Below are positions 45,012-56,144 of a stretch of DNA of 64,000 nucleotides, one piece after another. The notes under the pieces are model-generated. The model ran no database searches and was not told the DNA's origin. It saw only the letters and a program-made list of their open reading frames with translations. The position numbers and the translations under genes are program-made. The stretch is from Liquidambar formosana (lineage: Eukaryota; Streptophyta; Magnoliopsida; Saxifragales; Altingiaceae): NCBI GenBank assembly GCA_039720395.1, contig CM077826.1, forward strand, positions 17,919,053 through 17,983,052, in the 5' to 3' direction. Each line of letters begins with the position of its first letter. The first letter of the stretch is position 1.

Positions 45012-47898
45012 TCTATACTACCTATAAAAAGATGAATGTAAAAAAATATTTTGATAGACTAATATATCCTTATTTTAATTTTTAAATACACAACTACCCT
45101 TCTGCATATATAGGAAATAGAGCAATATAAAAAACATACCTTAATATATTTTTTAATATTGCCGGATTGTAAATTCCACTTTCTCCATCAAGAGTAGTTT
45201 CAACCTTCTCTCCACTTTTTCTATTAACGGCGACTTCTCCCTTCTCTGGTACATCATAATATATATATGCTACTGTGTTGGAAATTTGTTGAGTTGGGTT
45301 TTGGTTTGAATGCTAATAATCACATTAGGTTTTATTTATTTTGTTCTTCTGATAAATTAATTTTATGCAATCATATTTCATTTAAATTCTATATATCTTT
45401 CATAGAATTTTTTTTATTCAAGTTTTTGGTTTTGTATTTTTTATTTTTGCAATGAGTATTTTCATTTACTTTTGATTTGATTGGTAAAGTTTCATAAGCA
45501 ATTTACTAAAATGCTTTTGTGTTTGAATGCTAAACCCTTTATTTTACGTGGTAAATCATCTAATTTTTTTTTTTTTTTTTGATGAAAAATTGCTCTTGGA
45601 AATATACGATGGGAATTGAAAAGCTATTTTTATATGCTCATTCTCTTTCTAATTTTTTCTTGCTGATTAAGAATCCCTTATAAGAGGTATGTATTTTATT
45701 TTATTATTTTTTTTTAATGCTCAATCTCTATGTTGTCTTTCTGATTTTTTCTTGGAGATTAAAATTCCCTTCTCAAGACTACACTATTTATGGGTGATTT
45801 GTGGGATGGGCCGGAGAACAAGGGTCTTAGCTTTCTAAATGTTCTTGATGAGACATCTTGCCTCATTTTTTTATTTGTAATTTTTCCTATTTTTTGAATC
45901 CTAAGATTAGTTTTCGTGCTATGTTATCTTTGGTTGTTTCAATTAATGAGATGTTGAGCTGCAATAATGCAAAATTCCTTTTAAAATTTTTTAAACATAA
46001 TCAGGCTTAGCTTGATGTAATAATTTTGTGATGCTTATATGAGGCGAGTATGGATCAAATAATCCTAAGGATCCTGGCGTAGTAGGTTTGGACCATCTAT
46101 ACAGGGGTGAAGCCAGAAATTGAGTTAAGGGGAGGTGAACTTTGATTTGTTGTTAGTATTTTATCCTAATTCAAAAAATCGAATTAGATTTCGTTCAAAA
46201 AATTTTCCTCGCTTTGTATTTTGAGGTAGAAAAAATTGCAAAATTTTTTAATAGTATCCATTGATAAATTTTAATCTATCAAGAGTAGTTTCAACCTTCT
46301 CTCCACTTTTTCCATTAACGGCGACTTCTTCCTTCTCTGGTACATCATAATATATATATGCTATTGTGTTGGAAATTTGTTGAGTTGGGTTTTGGTTTGA
46401 ATGCTAATAATCACATTAGGTTTTATTTAACTTTGTTCTTTTGAGAAATTAATTTTATGCAATCATATTTCATTTAAATTCTATATATCTTTCATAGAAT
46501 TTTTTTTATTCAAGTTTTTGGTTTTGTATTTTTTATTTTTGCTGTGAGTATTTTCATTTACTTTTGATTTGATTGGTAGAGTTTCATAAGCAATTTGCTA
46601 AAATGCTTTTGTGTTTGAATGCTAAACCCTTTATTTTATGTGGTAAATCATCTAATTATATTTTTTTCTTTTGATGAAAAATTGCTCTTGGAAATATCTT
46701 ATGGGAATTGAAAAGCTATTTTTATATGCTCATTCTCTTTCTAATTTTTTCTTGCTGATAAAGAATCCCTTATAAGAGGTATGTAATTTATTTTTATTAT
46801 TTTCTTTAAAATGCTCAATCTCTATGTTGTCTTTCTGATTTTTTCTTGGAGATTAAATTCCCTTCTCAAGACTACACTGTTTATGAGTGATTTGAGGGAT
46901 GGGCTGGAGAACAAGGGTCTTAAGTTTCTAAATGTTCTTGATGAGGCATCTTGCCTTATTTTTTGATTTGTAATTTTTCCTATTTTTTGAATCCTAAGAT
47001 TAGTTTTCGTGTTATGTTATCTTTGGTTGTTTCAATTAATGAGATGTTGAGCTGCAATGATGCATTGTGAAATGTCTCGTTACAAAGTGGGGATCCATAA
47101 ATTCTTAAGCAAAAAAAAAAAAAAAAATACAAAGAAGTTGAAGAGAGGTAACAGTAAAGTTTCATTTTGATAAAGTGGAATAATATCCTATGATAGTAAT
47201 ATGGTGTTAGGACTCTTATCTTTTTGAGTATGTACTTATTCTTTAAGTGATGCAAAATGTATTAGAATTTGTTGATGTGTAAATCACATTATATAAACTA
47301 CTAATTCATTAATAAATTTAGTATATTATTTTGCATATAATTTCTACGATACAATGGATTTGCTATATGGTTAACAATTCAACCAAATTAAATTCTCTCT
47401 AGAGATTAAGTATATATTTTCTCTATTTATTTTGGTTTTAATTATTCTCTTTTTACTTCTTCATTGATATGTTTCTTATTATAGATGTATAGAAAATTGG
47501 TGGATAATGAATAAGTTATTTGTCAAGATTATGTATTAGCATTTATTTCCAGATCATTTGATGTACACGAACTAAAACCTTCTACGGAGTAATAAATAAT
47601 TTCTTAACATCTCAAATCTTCACATTTGATATAGATTAAATGTTAAAGAACAAATAGCCGCATAACCTTCCTTAAGTAAATAAAGTTTATATTTAATCGA
47701 TATGAACAATATTGAAGAGATAATTACCACTAGATGAGGGGCTATGTTACATGAAAATAGTCAATCCCTATTCAAGCTAAAAAGATCTTGGAAAGCATCA
47801 ATCTTTTATATGTTTATTTAGGAAAAATAATTGATGATCTTTAAATTATTTTATTATTGACAAAAAATCCTCGTGCAACGCACGTGTCCAATAACTAG
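45012..47898 (+). mobile_element. Helitron (about 2.9 kb), internally duplicated, non-autonomous
   Basis: Starts TCTATACTACCTATAAAAAG after an A and ends with the hairpin GTGCAACGCAC, then CTAG, followed by T, without target duplication: the Helitron signature. No Rep/helicase frame is visible. The interior holds two copies of an ~780-bp block (45188-45965 and 46279-47060) separated by a copy of a segment that is otherwise found left of the element. The element has therefore been extended by a tandem duplication after insertion. Confidence 0.8.
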
Positions 47899-47923
47899 TA
47901 TACTAATATAGATGAGTTAGGAA

Positions 47924-48252
47924 CAGGGGCGAAGCTAGGAATTATCTCCAAGGGGGGTACTGTGCTATGATTCTATGAAGTGGGAACTGAGAACTAAAAT
48001 CCCTAGAAAGCAATTTTTTTTGAAAATTACTTTTTAGTTATCATTTTTCAATTTAATACCAAAAAAGGATTTTGTTTGTTAATTTATTACAAATTGACTG
48101 TAAATATACTTTAAAATGACTACTATTTTCATCGTTTTGGCATTATGTTGAGAAATAGTCATCAAATGGTAATATCTCTCCCAAAAAAAAAAAAAAATTG
48201 GTTGAGACGGGGGGGGCACGTGCCCCCCAAGGCCCCCCTGGCTCCGTCCATG
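47924..48252. mobile_element. hAT-like MITE, 329 bp
   Basis: Left end CAGGGGCGAAGCTAGG and right end (reverse complement) CATGGACGGAGCCAGG, flanked by the exact 8-bp duplication GTTAGGAA (47916-47923 and 48253-48260). It contains a strong G/C palindrome GGGGGGCACGTGCCCCCC near its right end. No transposase. Confidence 0.85.
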
Positions 48253-48577
48253 GTTAGGAACATCTGTTTGTTCATTTTTTTTCTTTTTCTTTTTTTCGTC
48301 TTTTTCCCTTATATATATATATATAATAAGATATTAGGGGGAAATTAAACCCTAACTTACCTTAAATAGTTCCATTCTATTTTACAGAACATGGAGTCTA
48401 CCAAATCATGATATATAGTGGTTCCATTAAGAAAATAAAAAATTAGAGTCTAACATTGTTACATTCAAAGAGTTAGTATTATTATCTAAAGTCTAAACTG
48501 ATAAATTTATTAACAACTCAAAATTATTCATGTGCAATGAAAGAAAAATTCATCTATAATTGTACTCATAACACGGA

Positions 48578-48682
48578 TGACATGGTACGAAGAACCAATG
48601 AAAGTAAGATTGTTGGAATACTTTTTGGTCCCATAATCTCACTTTACTTCATTTCCATTGGCTCGTGACACCATATGACCGT
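48578..48682. mobile_element. hairpin MITE, family H (copy 2)
   Basis: GACATGGTACGAAGAACCAATGAAAGTAAG pairs with the complement of CTTTACTTCATTTCCATTGGCTCGTGACACCATATGAC around a short loop. Confidence 0.6.
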
Positions 48683-48782
48683 ATCATAGTTACACTAAAG
48701 ACTTGATCATACGAACTAATTAGTAGTTTTAAAGGCAGTCTATAGCATGATGGCATGATAATAGGTCTTCTATGAACTATGA

Positions 48783-48905
48783 TATGACCACGTAATATCA
48801 CGAGTTAGTGAGAATGGAGTAAAGTGGGAATGTTGGACAAAAGAGTAACTTGACACTCCCACTTTACCCCACTATTATTAACTCATAATACTACATCAAT
48901 CGTAA
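48783..48905. mobile_element. hairpin MITE, family H (copy 3)
   Basis: GAATGGAGTAAAGTGGGAATG pairs with the complement of CACTCCCACTTTACCCCACTATT. The outer arms ATGACCACGTAATATCACGAG and CTCATAATACTACATCAATCG are also related. Confidence 0.6.
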
Positions 48906-48958
48906 CATAGGTTTTTTTTAATGGGATGATAGACTTTTAACAGTTTACCCATTTATAC

Positions 48959-49411
48959 TAGGGGTGTTAATGGTTCAGTTTGGTTCGGTTTTAGGGGTGA
49001 TTTCAAACCAAACCATTATACTTCGGTTTTGTTCCTCCCAAACCAAAACCAAACCATACTATAAAAAAACCAAACCAAACCAAACCATTTTATTTCGGTT
49101 TGGTTCGGTTCGGTTTCGGTTTTAACCTATCAAGTAACAACAAATAATTGAAAATGAAAAAAATGACATGCCAAACTCCAAATAAAAACATTTGTAATAA
49201 AAGCATTACATTAGCAACTAAAAAAAACAAACATTGTATCAAAACAGAAACATATTGACATATATCAATATGTCAATATCACACACAACATTAATAGCTA
49301 GTTTAATACATGCCAATCTAAAAAAGAGAAAATAATAAGAAACTTAAAATCAACAAAAACAAACCCATTACCTATTTTACCCTTATTAGAATTGAGAATT
49401 TACAAACTTTA

Positions 49412-49447
<36 letters not shown>

Positions 49448-49619
49448 TTTTGGTTTTTTCGGTTTGGTTTGATTTTTTAAAACTGAAAATCAAAACCAAA
49501 CCAATTGAGTTCGGTTTTCTAAAATTAAAACCATAACCAAACCTAATGAAAAAAAAACCAAACCAAACCGCCCGGTTCGGTTTGGTTCTCGGTTTTAACC
49601 AAAACCATTAACACCCCTA
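48959..49619. mobile_element. hAT-like element, 661 bp, with AACCAAACC arrays
   Basis: Perfect terminal inverted repeats TAGGGGTGTTAATGGTT and an exact 8-bp duplication ATTTATAC (48951-48958 and 49620-49627). Subterminal regions on both sides are crowded with AACCAAACC / GGTTTGGTT motifs in opposite orientation, the sort of repeated subterminal motif that hAT transposases bind. No transposase frame. Confidence 0.9.
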
Positions 49620-49639
49620 ATTTATACACTTCATGTTAC

Positions 49640-49678
<39 letters not shown>

Positions 49679-49765
49679 CAGTACATTAGGAGGTATTCGA
49701 ATTCCTAATATATTATACTTTTACCTTTTCCTCCATCCTCCCTTACCATTAAGCTCTTTTGTTTG
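49640..49765 (-). mobile_element. SINE-like element with long poly(A) tail
   Basis: On the minus strand a box A-like AGCTTAATGGTAAGGGAGG and box B-like AGGAATTCGAATACCTCC are followed by AATGTACTG and an A tract (plus-strand T run 49640-49678). A related degraded copy lies at about 36.03-36.12 kb. Confidence 0.5.
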
Positions 49766-50326
49766 ATCATGTTAATGGATGGTCTTGTGACCTTTCACAC
49801 TCCTAATTTTATCTATAGCGAAAAAAAAAATAAAAAAATCACATGTAAATAGGCAACACGACATCGTTTACGGTAGGTCATCATAAAATGGCGGGGAAAA
49901 AACGCACGCTTGTAGTTTCAGAGCCCACTTTCTAGGGTTTGTGATGAAACCAACTTTACTTTTCCTCGTTTCGGGAAAAAAACATGAAATTTTACTCACA
50001 CTTTCTAGGAATCGAAAAGAAAATAAAGGAATGCCAACATACAAAATCAGAGGAATCAGCGTGGATTTTCCATTCGAGGCCTTGGATTGCCAGATAGTTT
50101 ACATGCGAAATGTCATTCGATCTTTGCAACACGTAAGACTTCTACACTATTCCCACCTGTTTGGTTACAAAGAAATGTTCATTGGCCCTATAATCTTCTA
50201 CAAGGAGATAGACCATAGCTTATATTTTGTTCTATACCCATATATATGACATGGGTAAGTGGTAGAGAAGTTTTTTTTGTAATGCTTTTTGGATCATTTT
50301 GTTATCAAGTGAAGGGAGACTATCAA

Positions 50327-50715
50327 GGGTAGTTCTAATTTAGCTTGCGAAGAGCATCTCCAGTGGTGGGAGCGATTTTGGAGGCGGCGAATCCATTTTT
50401 TAGCTTCCTACAGTGCCAATTCAAAACATGTTTTCCTCAATTGAAAACCCATTGCCATTGTTGGGTAGTTCTAATTTAGCCTGCTAAGAGAAACTCCAGT
50501 GGTGGGAGCTATTTTGGAGGAGGCAAATCCATTTTTTAGCTCCCAGTGCCAATTGAAAACATGTTTTCCTCCATTGAAAACCCATTGCCATTGTTGGGTA
50601 GTTCGTATTTAGCCTGCTGAGAGCAACTCTAGTGGTGGGAGCTATTTTGGAGGAGGCAAATCCATTTTTTAGCTCCCTACATTGCCATTGTTAGTTATTT
50701 GGGCTAGGTTTGTAG
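50327..50715. repeat. three-copy tandem repeat (~134 bp) inside the RTEL1 remnant
   Basis: GGGTAGTTCTAATTTAGCYTGC, CCAGTGGTGGGAGCTATTTTGG and CATGTTTTCCTCAATTGAAAACC recur at about 134-bp spacing starting near 50328, 50463 and 50597. The block replaces the place where RTEL1 exons 2-4 would be expected. Confidence 0.8.
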
Positions 50716-51644
50716 AGTGTTTATTCAAATAATGTTCTTCTCAATTGAAAAGCCACTGCTATCCTTAGTTATATGTAATAAGTTTTGCTTGCTATTGAAA
50801 ATGGTAATCCTTTCTTGTGGGTGCCCTTATTATGTATCATGAGAGCTTCACAACGTTGTTGATATTTTATTTTCACCTTATAACAATGAACTATCTTATT
50901 GCTTGCGGGAATAGAAAATCTCATTGCCTTGATTAGAACAACAGTATACTCATAATTGATGAAGCTCACAACCTGGTAGGGAGAAATGCTTGTTATTTGT
51001 GACATCTTATTAAAAATTCAAGGTCGCTGTTGACTTTGAGTGTTCTTATTTTCTGCTTATCCACTCACTGAACTTATTTATGCTATTAAAAATGAATTAT
51101 TTGTGAGACTTATTCATTTCTAGTGAGTTCTATTATATTTCATAAGCTTGGCTACTCACACATGATTGATACAGTCTATCTTATGAAACTTAGGAAAGTT
51201 TATGCGCGGATGCAGCCTCTTTGACTAGCCTTTTGGGCTTCTGACTGCTTGCATTTTTGAAGAAAAATTAAAATAAAATTGTATTGATAGTTCAAAAGCA
51301 AGGAGGGAAAAATTAAATGACAAATTGTGCAATCTGGTTAATTATTCTATTCTTAAAGGGTTTTTTTTTTTCCTTAAATGGTAAATTGAGTTGGTAGATT
51401 TTGACTAAACAGTGAAAGTGTTTCAGAGTTTCCATTCCTTTCGCTACTTTAAAAATGCATATCTTGCAGCACTTCTCTTGATGCTTGAGAAGTGGATTGC
51501 TGAAGTGCCTATTGGATCCGAAGAATTGGATTATACCAAACCTGGGGCTTACATATACATTTATGAACTACTTCCTGATATAAATATCACGCGTGACACT
51601 GCCATTATGCTCATTTATATAATTGAGGAAGCTGCTTTCCTTCT

Positions 51645-51808
51645 CTTTCTTTCTCTCTGTTTGATTTTGTTTTTGTTTTTATTTTGTTTTTGTTTTTGAT
51701 ACAAGGAACCCTTATGGGTAAACCCCAAACCTATGCAAGACCTTGCGACCCACATGAACCAGTTAATGCTCCCAAGGCCCATAAGAACCACGGAACCTTG
51801 TGTGGGTA
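51645..51808 (-). mobile_element. SINE inserted in an RTEL1 exon
   Basis: On the minus strand it starts CCCACACAAGGTTCCGTGG, contains GGTTCATGTGGGTCGCAAGG and ends in a (CAAAAA)n tail. It is flanked by a 14-bp duplication of RTEL1 coding sequence, GCTGCTTTCCTTCT / GCTGCTTTGCTTCT (51631-51644 and 51809-51822). Removing it would restore the continuity of the exon up to a GT at 51831. Confidence 0.75.
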
Positions 51809-52853
51809 GCTGCTTTGCTTCTTGGGGAAGGTAATGCTCCATTAATTATTTCCTTGACACTTGAGCTTAGAACTATCCAGGGTCATTGTTCCTAAGGTGC
51901 TTTAATGCTTTAATAAATGGGTCAGCATAGGGTTGTATTTGGTAAATATTGTTAATTGACTACAACTGTTATATAATTGTTCTTACATATTTTATCAAGC
52001 TACAGCTGCATAGTGTCATATTCTAGAATATGTTAATAGTTAGGTCCTAATCGTTTTTGTTTATTTTATTTTTTCTTTCAATTTTGCTGGCAGATGAGGC
52101 AACACTTCTTTTTGTGTATTGTGCTTGATGTTTTTACATTCTTCTATACTTTAGTATCTGATTTGATTTTTTATTTTAGTTTTGAATTATGAATTTATCA
52201 AATTTTATTTATTATGTAATAGTACTAACTTCTAAAACAATTAACTTGATTTGCGTAGTTAGTTTGTAGAATAAATTATTATAATTTTTTTTTTAGACTT
52301 ATAAAAATTAATAATTTTGTTGAACAACAAGAAGCAATATTTTCATAACCTGGAGGTTCATACCATTGACAAACCCATGAACCACGACATCAGATGTCAT
52401 ATTTCATTGATTAATAGTGACAAACCTGGATTTACGTACAAAGAAAATTACATACAACTGCTGGTTGCATTGTTAGCCTGAGGTCAAACGCTTCACCCTT
52501 TCACCAAGTGAAATATATATATATATATATATAAAATCTCATGGCAAGTTATCAAATCATCAAAGACATTATTGTGGGCTGAGTACCTTTACGGTAGAAA
52601 CTAAGGGACAAAAGGCTGTGTCTATTAAAAGAAGTAGAAGAAGATGAAAGTCGAAGGTCTACAACTAGAAGCAGCAGGTCCTAATTTTTTAACAGAGCAG
52701 GTCTAGATCTGGCCTAATTTACCTAAACCAACCATGAGTAGAAACTTCGGGTTTAGAATGAGAGATGATCAAGATGTCGTGGAGAGGGCTTAACATTCCA
52801 ACGAAGTTATTGAACGAAAATAAAGGGAAAATGCAACAAAAACCCCAAAAAGG

Positions 52854-52857
<4 letters not shown>

Positions 52858-52902
<45 letters not shown>

Positions 52903-52950
52903 AGTGACAATGAGGAAGGTTTGAAGCCTTTTCATAATGCCCCCCCCAAA

Positions 52951-52981
<31 letters not shown>
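52858..52981. repeat. compound microsatellite (TA)n(TG)n and A run
   Basis: TATATATATATA then TGTGTG... at 52858-52900, and a poly(A) tract at about 52950-52981. Confidence 0.9.
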
Positions 52982-52983
<2 letters not shown>

Positions 52984-53486
52984 AGAAGGAAAAGAAGAGC
53001 TTATTTATGATCCCTAACTGAGATGTTTCCATAAAACCATGATCGGTACAATCGAATTTTATAAAAGATGATGGTTTCTCAAGGACAACAGGTTGGGGTT
53101 CATTCCTTGATGGTCCTAGTGGTTGAACCGGCTGATCCAGTCTGGTTTAAAAATGATAATAATAACATTCATTCTGATCTAACAAGAATGAAATGCATTA
53201 ATTTGGGCATAAAATGTACCCAAAATCTAAATGAAGCACTAATTAGTATGCAGTAGGGTGTTGCAGTGGTGTTAGTGGCAGCATTATGTCCAAAGTGGAA
53301 ATAAGTAGGTGTTTGCAGTCATGGATCTTGTTATACATTCTTGGAAAAAAGTCTTAATATACTCTTGAAGTTTTGATGCAGTGCTGTCCGTGATTGTACA
53401 ATAAGTTAGGTAGGTCCGAAAAAGGTCACATATTTTTGGAGCCTTACTTCACAGAGGACCCTTAGGTTGTTGAAATGGCACTTTTA

Positions 53487-55172
53487 TTATGCAAACTAAT
53501 GCTCTCCCTGCATCAGTGTGTGATAAGCTGGACAAATGTAACAGAGACTTTTTGTGGAATGATAGAACTGAAGCACGGAAAACCCATCTTGTGAATTGGC
53601 AAACAGTATGTCAGCCCAAAAAAGAGGGGGGGTTTAGGTATTCGGCAGATGAGAGATACCAACATGGCTCTTTTGGCCAAATTAGGCTGGCAAATGCTGG
53701 CTAATGATGAAGCTTTGTGGGTCCAAGCTTTAAAAGGAAAATACGTCGAGGAAGGAAACTTTCTCCACTGTCCTGCTACTTCTTTGGCCTCTCCTATATG
53801 GAGGACTGTCACTAAAGGTTTTGATACTCTAAAGCAAGGTCTGGAATGGAGATTAGGGGATGGAGTCAAAATATCCTTTTGGTTTGATGATTGGCTGGGT
53901 ACTGGTCCTATTAGTGAGGCGGTTAACTAGATCAATACAGAGGAGCTGAATCTCTCAGTTGCCGATGTGATTGATGAAAATAGGCAGTGGCAACTTAATC
54001 AGATTCTTACTCCCCTGCCAGCTGATATCATAGGTAAAATCATGGGAACTACTATCCCATGGAACCACTGTGAAGATAGAATTATTTGGAAGCATAACTC
54101 CAATGGTAGTTTCACTACTAAATCAGCCTAAAACATGTTGGTTACCAGGAACAGACTTAAAGTTGACAGTGAAGATTGGCAATGGATATGGAAAATTAAG
54201 GGCCCTAATAAATTCAAGCACTTTATTTGGCTTGCGGCCCATCACTGGTTAATGACCAACCACTAGAGATTTACCAGGAAAATGACTGATTCTGCCATCT
54301 GCACTCATTGCAACTCTGGAGAGGAAAATGTCCTCCACGTTCTTAGAGATTGCCCCAAAGCTAAAGCAATCTGGCTCAGATTCTTCTCCTCCCACCTGTC
54401 CAGCTGGCTTAAATCTAATACCTATGTCAGAAGTAGTTCTCCGACTGAGCCCAACTGGAGTTTATCCTTTCTTGCCATCATCTGGTGCATCTGGAAAGCC
54501 AGAAATAAAGAGGTTATAGCCAAAAACCAAGCCTCCTTGATCAAAACTATAAATACCATAGTCCGCTTGAGAAAGGATCTGGATAAGGCATTTGGCCACC
54601 TGCATAAACCTCCTCTTCAGATTCCGAGGTATGTTACTTGGGCAAAACCCCCAACTGGGATGATCAAACTCATACTGATGGCAGCTGTTATGGTAACCTG
54701 GGTTTAGCGGGGATAGGTGGTCTATTTAGAAATGATCAAAGGGGGGTGGATCATGGGCTATGCTTCTAAATTAGGCATCGCCTTCAGCCTTGAAGCAGAG
54801 CTTTGCAATATAAGGATGGGCCTCAAAATTGCATGGGATCATGGAATCTCTTCCCTCATTGTCGAATCTGACTGTGAGGTGGCTGTTGACCTCATGTTGA
54901 GGGGTGATCACCGCCTTCATCGCCAAGGCCCACCCATCATGAATTGTGGAGACCTTCTTTCTCACTACTGGTGCTGCTCAATCTGGCTTGGATTAAGGGA
55001 AGGAAATTCCTGTGTGGATTTCCTAGCAAACTGGAGCCACTCCTATAATGGACCTGTTTTGCTTCAAAGACCCCCTACTGGGCTAGGACAATTACTTTTA
55101 GACGACATTGTTGCTTTGCTGGTAGCCCGGCTGTAGTTTTTCCCTTATATATACATCCCATGCACCAAAAAA
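53487..55172 (+). mobile_element. 5'-truncated LINE inserted in the RTEL1 remnant
   Basis: Encodes the 3' part of a plant L1-type ORF2. First comes the region after the reverse transcriptase (RDFLWNDRTEARKTHLVNWQ, then ALLAKLGWQMLANDEALWVQ), then a zinc-binding zf-RVT domain (ICTHCNSGEENVLHVLRDCP), then an RNase H domain with TDGSC, AELCNIRMGL, ESDCEVAVDL and REGNSCVDFLAN. The frame is broken: a frameshift in the G run near 53626-53633, stops at 53928-53930 and within KSA*NML near 54128, another stop near 54264, and a lost base near 54670. It is flanked by an exact 15-bp duplication GAAATGGCACTTTTA (53472-53486, 55173-55187), so the 5' truncation happened at insertion. Confidence 0.9.
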
Positions 55173-55669
55173 GAAATGGCACTTTTAATTTCGCAAAAAG
55201 GTTCCGTTTGATTAATTTAAGTACTTTGAGCCAAATTAGAGTCTCAACTCTCAATATTGGTAGTTTTGGTTATATTATTATCATTATTAGGGCCCTTAAT
55301 TTTCCAGTCAATTTTGCTCAAATTGTACCTAATGGACTGCTTGTATTGTTTCCATCTTACTACATTTTGGACCAATATATTAAATGTTGGAAGAATATGG
55401 TGAGGCATCAAACGCAATTATAAGAATATGTCAACAAAGCAATAGTGCTAGCCGACCATTACAGATCTCGAGAGGATTAATTAATCCTTAATCACATCGG
55501 ATCTCTAACAGTGCATTGATTATCGAAATCTGCTTTTGACTCATGTGAGGGCGGTTTTTCTTAAAAATCAGAGTTTGATTGTAGGTGTTCGAATGCTCTT
55601 CTCCAACCCTTCAACGCTAGAAATCTCTCCTCCTCTAAATCTCTCTCTTACAAACTCATAGCCTCCTCT

Positions 55670-56140
55670 TTGGCATCTCAAAATCGCCTTGACCTAAGTG
55701 CACCGCCAGAAGCACAACCAAAAGTTTGGCACCCAAGGTTTCTAAACATTCAAAATCAACCCCTTATCGTTGAGGACTCTGTGATATATAACTTTGCAAA
55801 CGCAACAGCAGTAGCTGAAGGACTCATCACTCTTTGTGATGAGAGAATACTGGGTGGACGGTCCGACTTGGAGGTAATAAGAAACTCTATAGCCCTTAGT
55901 ACTCAGGCCACAACGATTACCTCTATTATGGCTCAGCATTTGCACACTAGAATTGTGGAAGTCCAAAGTCTATGTGACCAAGTCACTCGCCTTTAGGGGT
56001 TACTCAATGGGGCCTATTGAAGAATAAGGGTTTTGAGAGAGGAGAACGGAGAATTACAAAGGATAGTGGACTCCTATTCTAACAGTCTCGTGCCAAGGGT
56101 CGAGGTATTGGAAAGGCTTAGAGATCAACTTATTTTTTTA
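55670..56140 (+). pseudogene. coiled-coil retroelement-associated protein, broken
   Basis: Reads MASQNRLDLSAPPEAQPKVW through ITSIMAQHLHTRIVEVQSLC and, after two in-frame stops (TAG 55994-55996, TGA 56018-56020), continues in the same frame as LREENGELQRIVDSYSNSLV. This type of short coiled-coil protein is, from memory, repeatedly annotated beside LTR retroelements in plant genomes. Function unknown. Confidence 0.5.
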
Positions 56141-56144
56141 GTAT

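Larger units (their letters stand above)
50031..55399 (+). pseudogene. RTEL1: RTEL1 DNA helicase, decayed copy (exons 1, ~5, ~7-8 and a later exon recognisable)
   Basis: Four pieces of the XPD-like Fe-S helicase RTEL1 lie in gene order. Exon 1, 50031-50132, begins MPTYKIRGISVDFPFEALDC with donor CAACAC|GTAAGA. An exon at ~50817-50975 carries CPYYVS, ELHNVVDILFSPYN and the DEAH box ILIIDEAHNL, but with TGA at 50840-50842 (where Arg is expected), TAG at 50934-50936 (Trp expected) and a 7-nt insertion near 50885-50891. An exon at 51470-51830 reads LLLMLEKWIAEVPIGSEELD and is split by a SINE. An exon at 55308-55399 reads NFAQIVPNGLLVLFPSYYIL then DQYIKCWKNM. The Walker A exon, Fe-S cysteine exons and most of the C-terminus are absent here. 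RTEL1 unwinds D-loops and T-loops in recombination and telomere maintenance; this copy cannot. Decayed exons may have been missed. Confidence 0.85.
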
